In this document: positions 25,532-32,834 of the stretch, piece by piece
How positions within the stretch are numbered: position 1 is the stretch's first letter
Layout: each line of letters starts with the position of its first letter
Assembly: GCA_002429385.1 (NCBI GenBank)
Contig: DIZL01000053.1
Span: 1-64,000 of the forward strand
Reading direction: 5' to 3'
Origin: Prolixibacteraceae bacterium UBA6029
Lineage (GTDB): Bacteria; Bacteroidota; Bacteroidia; Bacteroidales; Prolixibacteraceae
Length of the DNA stretch: 64,000 nucleotides
Program-made: the position numbers and the translations under genes
The notes under the pieces: model-generated
Told to the model about the DNA's origin: nothing
Databases searched by the model: none
The model's input: the letters and a program-made list of their open reading frames with translations, nothing else

Positions 25532-25852
25532 CTATTTCTGATCCGAAACATCAGTCATATCCCTTACGATAGCTGATTTGTCGACTTTGATCTTCACATT
25601 GTCATCCACCTGAAGCAATACGGTATTGTCTTTCATTTCGACAATCTTTCCGTAGATACCGCCGGTAGTAATCACTTTATCTCCTTTTGCAAGGCTGTTG
25701 CGGAAAGCAGCAACTTCTTTCTGTTTTTTCATCTGAGGTCTGATCATGAAGAAATAAAATACTACGATGATCAAAACCAATGGAAGAAAAGTCATGATTG
25801 GATTGGCTGGGGCACCTCCAGATGCCGGTTGTGCCATTAATAAATAATTCAT
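25532..25852 (-). CDS. yajC: Preprotein translocase accessory subunit YajC
   Basis: A 106-residue protein with one transmembrane helix (about 20-38, FLPLVLIIVVFYFFMIRP) and the conserved cytoplasmic part QMKKQKEVAAFRNSLAKGDKVITTGGIYGKI. It associates with SecDF during protein export. It follows the DUF1573 lipoprotein gene by 18 nt. Confidence 0.97.
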   Translation of the reverse strand: MNYLLMAQPASGGAPANPIMTFLPLVLIIVVFYFFMIRPQMKKQKEVAAFRNSLAKGDKVITTGGIYGKIVEMKDNTVLLQVDDNVKIKVDKSAIVRDMTDVSDQK

Positions 25853-25870
25853 GTTGTATGGGTATTAAGT

Positions 25871-26356
25871 TTAACTGTTTAATTCTATAATTTCATTTGT
25901 AACATTTGCTCGTATATAAAGCTGTGTTTTAGCTTTTTCAGCATTCGAGGTGATCGTAATCGTCTTTAACTGCCTGCCAACTTCTCCTGCCGAGTTGTAA
26001 ATCACTTCGATTCTTCCCTCCTGTCCCGGCTCTATGGATTTGTTTGCAATGACCACTTCAGTGCATCCACATCCGGAATCCACATCGGTAATGGTTAACG
26101 TTTTTGTGCCTTCATTCCTGAAAACAAAGGTGAAAGATACAATCTCTCCGGCTTTTAATGATCCAAAATTATGAATTTCTTCCGAAATGACAAATTTAGC
26201 GATCCCTCCCGAGGACTCGGGATCAGATTTACTTACAGGTACCGTCTTTTTTGATCCTGAGTTACAAGAAAAAAGCAACAGACTCAAAAAAACTAACATC
26301 AAACTGATTAGTTTTTCCTTTTTCCTTTTTCCTTTTTCCCTTCTTCCTGTCTTCAT
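25871..26356 (-). CDS. DUF1573 lipoprotein
   Basis: A 161-residue protein with a lipoprotein signal (hydrophobic segment then LLLFSC, modified Cys near residue 31) and one DUF1573 domain (IHNFGSLKAGEIVSFTFVFR, DSGCGCTEVVIANKSIEPGQ). Its start overlaps the end of nusB by 4 bases (ATGA). The Lys/Arg-rich first 15 residues are encoded by a heptad repeat of TTTTTCC type on the plus strand, so this repeat has become coding sequence; the ATG near residue 20 is an alternative start but would leave little positive charge. It is a paralogue in kind of the ars-operon DUF1573 protein. Confidence 0.85.
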   Translation of the reverse strand: MKTGRREKGKRKKEKLISLMLVFLSLLLFSCNSGSKKTVPVSKSDPESSGGIAKFVISEEIHNFGSLKAGEIVSFTFVFRNEGTKTLTITDVDSGCGCTEVVIANKSIEPGQEGRIEVIYNSAGEVGRQLKTITITSNAEKAKTQLYIRANVTNEIIELNS

Positions 26357-26358
26357 TC
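26311..26358. repeat. TTTTTCC heptad repeat overlapping the lipoprotein signal region
   Basis: Four near-perfect TTTTTCC units and further diverged ones. Read on the minus strand they encode the basic start (GRREKGKRKKEK) of the DUF1573 lipoprotein. Confidence 0.65.
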
Positions 26359-27309
26359 TTCTTCTTCACCAATCAATCCACGTCCTGCCTTGATAATCTT
26401 ATCCGCTTTCTTCAGATCTTTCAGGGCTTTGTCGAGTATTCCGTTAATGAAATTCCTGCTTTTTTCAGTACTGTAATACTTCGATAATTCGATATATTCA
26501 TTCATGGTCACTTTGGTGGGAATGGAAGGAAAATACAGAAATTCACTTAAGGCCAGTTCAAGGATCAGGTTGTCAATGAAGGCAATCCGTTCAATGTCCC
26601 AGTTCAGGGTGTGTTGTTTGATCATTTCCATGTTCTCAGCATGGTTAAGAACCACTTTCCGGTATAAGTCCCTGGTAAACTGCCGGTCTTCATCGTCTTT
26701 ATACATCGGAAGCAGGGCCTGTCGGTCGTCACTGAATTCCTTAAATTTCTTAAACGTCTTCAGGATCATACTCACTACAAAATCGAGATCGTCGTTCCAG
26801 TATATACTTTGTTCTTCCAGCAGTGATTCAACATCCTCATTGCCCAATATCATATATTTGAAGATGTCTTCAACCAGTTTGCGGTCTTCCACATAGCTGT
26901 TTTGTTCCGAAGTCATGTATTCCTTGTAGAAATCTTGTTCGAGGAGCGAAAAATACAGTTTGCGGATGAGGTCCTCGTGGTCGGCCCAGCTCAATTTCTC
27001 TGATTCAAGATATTTGGCTAGTGGAATATTGGTCTTTAACTGGTAAATCAGGAGGTTTTTTACAAAGCGGGTGTTGGGATCCAGTTCTGCACTGGTGGGG
27101 CGGTGTTTCTTCAGGCCCAGATCAATTCGGTCTTCTGCAAACTTTTCAATCTCAACAATAAGAGCCATCAGGTAATGGTACAGATCGTAGGTTTTCTGAA
27201 GGCTGAAAAACAGTTCCTTTTCAGAATTGTTGATCGATGTATCAGGTGAAGTAAAGAACGCGTACAATATTTGCAATACCTTGATTCGAATTATTCTTCT
27301 GCTAATCAT
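26353..27309 (-). CDS. nusB: Transcription antitermination factor NusB, long Bacteroidota form
   Basis: A 318-residue protein. The NusB fold is in the C-terminal half (for example DNLILELALSEFLYFPSIPTKVTMNEYIELSKYYSTEKSRNFINGILDKALKDL), preceded by a long helical extension that is normal in this phylum. NusB binds boxA RNA with NusE and NusG in rRNA antitermination. The ATG at 27309 (MISRRIIRIKVLQILYAFF) is chosen over one 33 bases upstream because it begins at the conserved helix. Confidence 0.95.
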   Translation of the reverse strand: MISRRIIRIKVLQILYAFFTSPDTSINNSEKELFFSLQKTYDLYHYLMALIVEIEKFAEDRIDLGLKKHRPTSAELDPNTRFVKNLLIYQLKTNIPLAKYLESEKLSWADHEDLIRKLYFSLLEQDFYKEYMTSEQNSYVEDRKLVEDIFKYMILGNEDVESLLEEQSIYWNDDLDFVVSMILKTFKKFKEFSDDRQALLPMYKDDEDRQFTRDLYRKVVLNHAENMEMIKQHTLNWDIERIAFIDNLILELALSEFLYFPSIPTKVTMNEYIELSKYYSTEKSRNFINGILDKALKDLKKADKIIKAGRGLIGEEEE

Positions 27310-27479
27310 TATCTTAGAACCAGTTAATATATTGGGAGGCAAAGTTAGGATTTTTTCTTAAATCCGACAGGCAAGGATATGAATTATTGGTTTCATTTAA
27401 TCACCTGGACACATAGAACACTTTTATGTAATGAAAAGATCAGTGCGGAATGACTCATCAGGAAGGCAATTTGAATCGA

Positions 27480-28211
27480 TTAGTGTACTGGTTCATCCCC
27501 GGGATTCAATTCTTCCTCTTCTTCTTCCCGAGTTATTTCTTCGTTAAATTCATCCTCGTCGGTGTCATCGTCATCGGGTTCATTTTCCCAGCTTGATATA
27601 GGGCGAACCGGCCCCTGATGACGGTAATAAAAGGCCAGCATTAATCCGCTTGCCGAACCCCACAAATGGCTTTCCCACGAAATTTCAGGCTTGAGAGGGA
27701 ACACTCCCCAGAACATGCTTCCGTAAAGAAAAACCACGATGATCCCGATGGTAAGCAGGTTGGCGTCTTTTCTGAACACCCCGCTGAAAAACAGGAAGGA
27801 GGCCAGTCCGTAAACGATACCGCTTGCCCCGATGTGCCAGGACTCACGCCCTCCGAGCCAGACACAAATACCGGAGAGAATATAGATGAGGAAGAAAATA
27901 CGGTAAGCCAGATGCCGGTAGAAATAGAGCAAGGCAAACATGAGTACCAGGAAGGGTAGGGTGTTCGAAATCAAATGCTCATAACTGCTGTGAATAAATG
28001 GCGACAGGATAATCCCCGGCAGCCCTTCAAGGGTTAAGGGCAGTATGCCGTAAGTGGTCAGGTCCAGGTGATATATGTTTTCGGCGAGTTTTACCCCCCA
28101 AAACAGGCCAACGATCACTATGGGAATCAGAAGACTATACTTGAAAATCTTCTTTTCCGTTTCCTTGTCGACAGGCTCGTGTTTCCGGGGGTAATAGTCG
28201 AATAAAGTCAT
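27480..28211 (-). CDS. Rhomboid-family intramembrane serine protease
   Basis: A 243-residue inner-membrane protein with about six helices. The catalytic serine motif is HIGASGIVYGLASFLFFSG (GASG near residue 130) and the catalytic His is in WESHLWGSASGLMLAFYYRH near residue 185. It cleaves transmembrane substrates within the membrane; its substrate is unknown. After the last helix there is a strongly acidic tail of about 35 residues (PDDDDTDEDEFNEE), unusual for the family core. It starts one base after the threonine aldolase stop. Confidence 0.9.
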   Translation of the reverse strand: MTLFDYYPRKHEPVDKETEKKIFKYSLLIPIVIVGLFWGVKLAENIYHLDLTTYGILPLTLEGLPGIILSPFIHSSYEHLISNTLPFLVLMFALLYFYRHLAYRIFFLIYILSGICVWLGGRESWHIGASGIVYGLASFLFFSGVFRKDANLLTIGIIVVFLYGSMFWGVFPLKPEISWESHLWGSASGLMLAFYYRHQGPVRPISSWENEPDDDDTDEDEFNEEITREEEEEELNPGDEPVH

Positions 28212-28212
28212 T

Positions 28213-29235
28213 TTAAACCAGCGATTTAATCAATGCGGCAAAGTTGATGATATCCTCTTCCTGAGTATCAAACGAAGTCATCCAGCGTACCTCTGAGCGA
28301 TGTTCATCCCACATGTAAAAGAAATATTTCTCCTGAAGCAATGGGATAATTTCCTTGGGAACAATGGCAAACACCCCATTGGCCTCCACGTCCTGGGTGA
28401 GTTGAATGGCGGGAATTTTCCGCACTTCCTTTTCCAGCAACCGGGCCATCTTATTCGAATGGGTGGCATTTCGTTTCCAGAGATCATCGTTGAAATAAGC
28501 CAGGAACTGGGCACTCACAAACCGCATTTTCGAGAAAAGCTGCATACTTTGCTTGCGGATGTATTTGGCATTTCCTGCCAGTTCAGGATTAAAAAACAAT
28601 ACCGCCTCACCCAGCATCATCCCGTTTTTAGTTCCCCCGAACGAAAGAACATCGATTCCGGCATCAACTGTAAAGGCCCTGAACGGAAGGTCAAGAGCCA
28701 CGGCAGCGTTGGCAATCCGTGCGCCATCCATATGAACGTAAAGACCATACTGATGGGCTAAGGTCGTAATTGCCCTGATTTCTTCCACTGAATAAACGGT
28801 ACCCAGTTCAGTAACCTGGGAGATGGAGATGACTTTAGGTTGAGAATGATGCTCGAAATCAAAGCCATGCAGATATTTGGCAATGCCTTCAGTCGAAATT
28901 TTCCCTTTCCTGGTTTCTGCCGGAAGTAATTTGCAGCCGGTGAATTTCTCGGGGGCCCCGCATTCGTCTGTCTGAATGTGCGCGGTATCGGCACAGATAA
29001 CCGAATGAAAGGAATGGGTCAGCGTTGAGAGGCCCAGCACATTGGCCCCGGTCCCGTTGAACACAAAATAGACATCCAGATTGTCGCCAAACTCCTGTTT
29101 GAATCGATTAACTGCCATTTCAGTGAGCTGATCGCCACCGTACCCAACGGCATGTCCTTCATTGGCAACGGAAAGGGCCGTTAAAATTTCAGGATGAACC
29201 CCTGAATTATTATCGCTTGCAAAACCTCGTTTCAT
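28213..29235 (-). CDS. ltaE: Low-specificity L-threonine aldolase
   Basis: A 340-residue PLP enzyme of the beta-eliminating lyase family that cleaves threonine or allo-threonine to glycine and acetaldehyde. Supporting motifs are the N-terminal SDNNSGVHPEIL, the PLP Asp segment YVHMDGARIANAAVAL and the Schiff-base lysine in VLSFGGTKNGMMLGEAV. Length is normal. It is probably cotranscribed with the rhomboid gene. Confidence 0.93.
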   Translation of the reverse strand: MKRGFASDNNSGVHPEILTALSVANEGHAVGYGGDQLTEMAVNRFKQEFGDNLDVYFVFNGTGANVLGLSTLTHSFHSVICADTAHIQTDECGAPEKFTGCKLLPAETRKGKISTEGIAKYLHGFDFEHHSQPKVISISQVTELGTVYSVEEIRAITTLAHQYGLYVHMDGARIANAAVALDLPFRAFTVDAGIDVLSFGGTKNGMMLGEAVLFFNPELAGNAKYIRKQSMQLFSKMRFVSAQFLAYFNDDLWKRNATHSNKMARLLEKEVRKIPAIQLTQDVEANGVFAIVPKEIIPLLQEKYFFYMWDEHRSEVRWMTSFDTQEEDIINFAALIKSLV

Positions 29236-29294
29236 AAATGAATTGTTGTAAATTTATCAGGTGTAAATGAACTGAAAAAAACAAACCAAACAAA

Positions 29295-29942
29295 ATGGAT
29301 AAATCATTAAAATTGAGCGAAAAGCTGTTTTGTCTGGCCGTCAATTCGATGAAAGGGGGCATTTATCTAAATGCTACCGCGGCAATAACCATGACCTTAA
29401 CCGGCTCGGTGTTTGTTGAATTGAAGCAGAAAGGCTTTGTTTTTATCAATCGGGGAATGGTGCATCTGGTTAATCCAACGATTCAGTCGGATGAGATTCT
29501 TGAATTCTTTCTGAACCGTCTGCGGCTAAAGAACAAAGATCGCAGGATGAGGACCTGGATTATGTACTTTAATGGACGAGGACGGAAGATACGGAAATTG
29601 TTCATCCGTAATCTGGTACAAAAGAATGTACTCCAGACCGAAGAAAGACGAATTCTGTTTTTTCCTTATACGAAAGTTTTCCTGAAGAACCATGAACTGG
29701 TTGAACGCATCCGTAAAGATGTTGAAAATGCTCTGATAGGCTCCAGCGTCTTATCTGACGATTTACTGATTCTTGCCGTGATGGCTGCCAAAACCAATTT
29801 GCTCCGGCGGATTTTCCCTGACAATGTCAGGCGAAAGCTTGCCCTGCGCAACCTGAAGAAACTACCCGAAACCGAAATTTCAAAGGCCGTTCATGAGGCT
29901 ATTGAAATGATGCATACCTCTATTTATGCAGCGGTGACTTAG
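29295..29942 (+). CDS. GPP34 (Golgi phosphoprotein 3-like) domain protein
   Basis: A 215-residue helical protein matching the GPP34 fold, better known from eukaryotic GOLPH3 (MDKSLKLSEKLFCLAVNSMKGG, AAITMTLTGSVFVELKQKG, IGSSVLSDDLLILAVMAAKTN). Eukaryotic members bind phosphatidylinositol-4-phosphate; the bacterial role is not known. It is transcribed away from the threonine aldolase gene and stands alone. A purine heptad repeat begins at its stop codon. Confidence 0.8.
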   Translation: MDKSLKLSEKLFCLAVNSMKGGIYLNATAAITMTLTGSVFVELKQKGFVFINRGMVHLVNPTIQSDEILEFFLNRLRLKNKDRRMRTWIMYFNGRGRKIRKLFIRNLVQKNVLQTEERRILFFPYTKVFLKNHELVERIRKDVENALIGSSVLSDDLLILAVMAAKTNLLRRIFPDNVRRKLALRNLKKLPETEISKAVHEAIEMMHTSIYAAVT

Positions 29943-30000
29943 GAAAGAGGAAAAGGGAAACCGGAAAAGGGAGAAGGGAAAAAGGAAAGAGAAAAAAGGA
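29939..30000. repeat. NNNGGAA heptad repeat array
   Basis: Nine consecutive 7-mers with consensus NNNGGAA (for example AGAGGAA, AAGGGAA, ACCGGAA) begin at the GPP34 stop codon. Same heptad family as 22.9 and 56.15 kb. Confidence 0.7.
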
Positions 30001-30107
30001 ATAGAGTGTCCTCAATCAAGGACTTCGTATGAACATGCTGAGGCTGACAGGGGCATAAAACAAATTACAAGGCAAGGCGCATCTGAATGACAAAATCAAG
30101 GTAATAA

Positions 30108-30142
30108 TTTGGTACACCAAGTCAGACAAATGCATACATTTG
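30108..30142 (+). promoter_or_regulatory. Probable photolyase promoter, Bacteroidota type
   Basis: A -33-like TTTG (30108-30111) and a perfect -7 box TACATTTG (30135-30142) are separated by 23 bases. The ATG follows 23 bases after the -7 box. Confidence 0.5.
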
Positions 30143-30165
30143 ATACCCTATTCTGACCTGTTATT

Positions 30166-31464
30166 ATGGAAAAAATAAACCTGTTTTGGTTCCGGCGCGA
30201 TTTGCGTGTGGACGATAACCGTGGACTCTTTGAAGCGCTGAATGCCGGCTTGCCGGTCGTCCCCCTGTTTATTTTTGATCCGGCAATCCTTACTCAGTTT
30301 CCCGACCCGAACGATGCAAGACTTACTTTTATCCATCAATGTCTTTCTGAAGTCGACCAGGAATTCAGGCGATACAACAGCAGCCTTCAGGTTTATTCTT
30401 CATCTCCCGAAGTGGTATTTGGAAGGTTGGCTACCAAATATTCTATACAGAGTGTGTTTGTAAATACCGATTATGAACCGTCTGCCATCAGCCGTGATCA
30501 GAAGGTTGAAAAGTTGCTGCAATCGAAAGGGATTGAATTTCTGAGTTTTAAGGATCAGGTTGTTTTTCATCACGATGAAGTGGTGAAAGCCGACGGAAAG
30601 CCGTACACGGTTTTTACTCCTTACAGCCGGAAGTGGAAGGAAAAACTGGCATCAGGAGATATTCCTTTTTATGACAGCAAAAAACTTCTGTATGGGCTGA
30701 AGCACCTGTCGTCTGATTACTTTCCTGAATTGCAGGAGATTGGTTACAAGGTTCAGAGCATCCGGTTTCCCGAACGATCATTCGATCAGTCCCTGATTGA
30801 AAACTATGCCCAAACCCGTGATTTCCCTGCTGAAAACGGTACCAGCCGTCTGGGTATTCACCTTCGTTTCGGAACCATTTCAATCCGTAAACTGACCCTT
30901 TTCGCACAACAGTATTCAGCAGTATTCCTGAACGAACTGATATGGCGTAACTTTTATATGGATATCCTGTGGCACTTTCCACATGTCGCCGTAAAACCGT
31001 TTAAACCAGCCTGGGAAAATATCCCCTGGCGAAACAATGAGACTGAATTTGAATGCTGGTGTGCCGGGCAAACCGGCTATCCGCTTGTTGATGCCGGTAT
31101 GCGCGAACTTAACCAAACCGGCTATATGCACAACCGCGTCCGCATGATCGTGGCCAGTTTCCTCACCAAACACCTGCTCATCGAATGGCGATGGGGCGAG
31201 ACTTATTTCGCTTCGAAACTGCACGATTACGAGTTGGCCTCCAATAATGGAGGCTGGCAGTGGGCTTCAGGCTCGGGATGCGATGCTGCCCCTTATTTCC
31301 GCGTCTTCAGTCCCGATCTGCAAACCAAAAAGTTCGATCACCAATTCAAATATATCCGTAAATGGGTCCCCGAATACGACACCGCGGCCTATCCCAAACC
31401 CATCGTTGATCATGCCTTTGCACGCCTGAGGGCTATCGAAACCTACCGTAAGGCGCTGAAATAA
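30166..31464 (+). CDS. phrB: Deoxyribodipyrimidine photolyase (class I cryptochrome/photolyase family)
   Basis: A 432-residue flavoenzyme that uses light to split UV-induced cyclobutane dimers. The N-terminal antenna domain starts LFWFRRDLRVDDNRGL. The C-terminal FAD domain has the family signatures LIWRNFYMDIL, YPLVDAGMRELNQTGYMHNR and NGGWQWASGSGCDAAPYFRVFSP. Size is slightly shorter than E. coli PhrB (472). It could instead repair (6-4) lesions or be a cryptochrome, but the motif set favours CPD photolyase. A long hairpin 20 bases after the stop probably ends the transcript. Confidence 0.95.
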   Translation: MEKINLFWFRRDLRVDDNRGLFEALNAGLPVVPLFIFDPAILTQFPDPNDARLTFIHQCLSEVDQEFRRYNSSLQVYSSSPEVVFGRLATKYSIQSVFVNTDYEPSAISRDQKVEKLLQSKGIEFLSFKDQVVFHHDEVVKADGKPYTVFTPYSRKWKEKLASGDIPFYDSKKLLYGLKHLSSDYFPELQEIGYKVQSIRFPERSFDQSLIENYAQTRDFPAENGTSRLGIHLRFGTISIRKLTLFAQQYSAVFLNELIWRNFYMDILWHFPHVAVKPFKPAWENIPWRNNETEFECWCAGQTGYPLVDAGMRELNQTGYMHNRVRMIVASFLTKHLLIEWRWGETYFASKLHDYELASNNGGWQWASGSGCDAAPYFRVFSPDLQTKKFDHQFKYIRKWVPEYDTAAYPKPIVDHAFARLRAIETYRKALK

Positions 31465-31483
31465 TAAAAATTAGCAGAACGAA

Positions 31484-31552
31484 AGGAAAAAGTCATTAGT
31501 CATTGGGAAAGTTGCCTGTAAACTATTTCCCAATGGTTAATGACTTTTTCCT
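31484..31552. terminator. Long hairpin after photolyase, built from AGTCATT heptads
   Basis: Arms 31484-31510 and 31526-31552 pair at 25 of 27 positions around a 15-nt loop; the right arm contains a T run. The left arm includes AGTCATT twice in tandem. A related AGTCATTGGAAA string recurs at about 56195. Confidence 0.65.
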
Positions 31553-31646
31553 ATTCCTCAGTAAATTGCAAGAATCATCCCTTTCAGACATAACTTAATT
31601 CTCTGTGGTCCTGATAACTTCAAGGCTATACCAGGCTGGGTATTTA
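31553..31646. other. Intergenic sequence between the photolyase hairpin and the 11-nt array
   Basis: No gene seen. Confidence 0.4.
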
Positions 31647-31780
31647 TGTGTAGATTTAGAGTATATCGAGTGTAGAATGAGTGTACCTTATGTGATCAAA
31701 AACACACAAGGTACACACAATGTACACACAAGCTACACACAAGGTATACACAAGGTGGCAGGTTGAACCTGCCCGATCCC
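31647..31780 (-). repeat. 11-nt-period repeat element, copy Z
   Basis: Ten consecutive 11-mers fill 31647-31756: five of AGTGTAGAATG/AGTGTACCTTA type followed by five of ACACACAAGGT type. On the minus strand the element starts with GGGATC (31780-31775), then a hairpin GGCAGG/CCTGCC (31773-31757), then the array. The same order occurs in the copies at 44.7 and 58.65 kb. The rest of the gap up to 31978 shows no gene. Confidence 0.75.
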
Positions 31781-31978
31781 CATTCTGGTTTGACTCAACA
31801 TACTCCTGGAGGGAAGGACAATTGATGTATTTTCTCCTGATTTAAGTTTGAGTCCGGCGCTTTGCAGAAGATCCTAAAGTGCAAAAAAATTATTCAATAT
31901 ATCCGCTCCAAACACGAATGAAATATTTTAAAATCAACAATTGAAATGTTACATTTGTTAGGATACAAAAGATAAAAG

Positions 31979-32518
31979 ATGAAAATACTTGGCTTTGCAG
32001 GAAGTAACAGTTCAGAATCGATCAATCGGAAATTAGTAAGATATGTTTCATCCTACTTCAGCGAGCATGAAGTAGAAGTCCTTGATTTGAACGATTACGA
32101 AATGCCGATTTACAGCATGGACAGGGAAAGGGACGATGGCATTCCGCTGCTTGCATACGCTTTTGCGCAAAAGATAGATGAATGTGACCTTTTGATCGTA
32201 TCGCTTGCCGAAAACAATAGCGCTTATTCGGCAGCTTTTAAGAATATTTTTGATTGGGTTTCGCGCATCCCCCAACGGAAAGTATTTGGAGAAAAACCCA
32301 TGCTTTTGATGGCAACCTCTCCCGGACCGAGGGGTGGGGCATCAGTTCTGGAACTGGCAAAAGCCAGGTTTCCGCGAAATGGCGCTGAAATTACAGATAC
32401 ATTTTCACTTCCTGCCTTTTATGAAAACTTTGATGATGCAAAAGGAATTGTGAGTATAGAGCTAAGACTGCAACTTGAAAGCAAGATAAAATCGGTAAAA
32501 GAACGCCTCCAGATCTGA
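31979..32518 (+). CDS. NADPH-dependent FMN reductase family flavoprotein
   Basis: A 179-residue flavodoxin-like protein with the FMN phosphate-binding loop GSNSSESINRKL (residues 8-19) and the region VSLAENNSAYSAAFKNIFDWVS typical of NADPH-dependent FMN or quinone reductases. It is a cytoplasmic enzyme of unknown physiological acceptor. A TACATTTG -7-like box (31950-31957) lies 21 bases before the ATG. Confidence 0.9.
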   Translation: MKILGFAGSNSSESINRKLVRYVSSYFSEHEVEVLDLNDYEMPIYSMDRERDDGIPLLAYAFAQKIDECDLLIVSLAENNSAYSAAFKNIFDWVSRIPQRKVFGEKPMLLMATSPGPRGGASVLELAKARFPRNGAEITDTFSLPAFYENFDDAKGIVSIELRLQLESKIKSVKERLQI

Positions 32519-32520
32519 AA

Positions 32521-32601
32521 CATCAAGGGAGCCGCGGTTTTATACCGCGTTTAGGAATAATGTGTAAAACAGGCGCGATTGGAAATCGGCGGTCCCTTTC
32601 A
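32521..32601. repeat. Cloverleaf-like inverted repeats between the FMN reductase and kimA-like genes
   Basis: An outer pairing AAGGGAGCCGC (from 32525) with GCGGTCCCTTT (to about 32599), one mismatch, encloses two inner hairpins: CGCGGT/ACCGCG and CGATT/AATCG. It immediately follows a stop codon, so a dispersed repeat or terminator is likelier than a riboswitch. The rest of the gap to 32834 holds no gene. Confidence 0.5.
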
Positions 32602-32834
32602 TCTTTATAAAATCTTTATACTTCCATATTTAAAAATGATAATTCCTTTATACGATGATGACTTTCTTTGTGGCATCAAACATGAGTTGAAGAGAAAGTA
32701 GAAATTTAATGTATTGCGGTTTAATTGGAACAGGTACCTTTTGATTTATATTTAACTCTCCCCCGGTAATCTCTCAACGGATTTTTTGGCAAGAACGATC
32801 AATACGATTATTACTTTCTTAAATAACTTGATGC

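Noticed and set aside
32521..32601. c-di-AMP (ydaO) riboswitch ahead of the kimA-like gene
   Set aside because: The element is directly after a stop codon, about 230 bases from the gene, and lacks the known ydaO consensus; a dispersed repeat is simpler.
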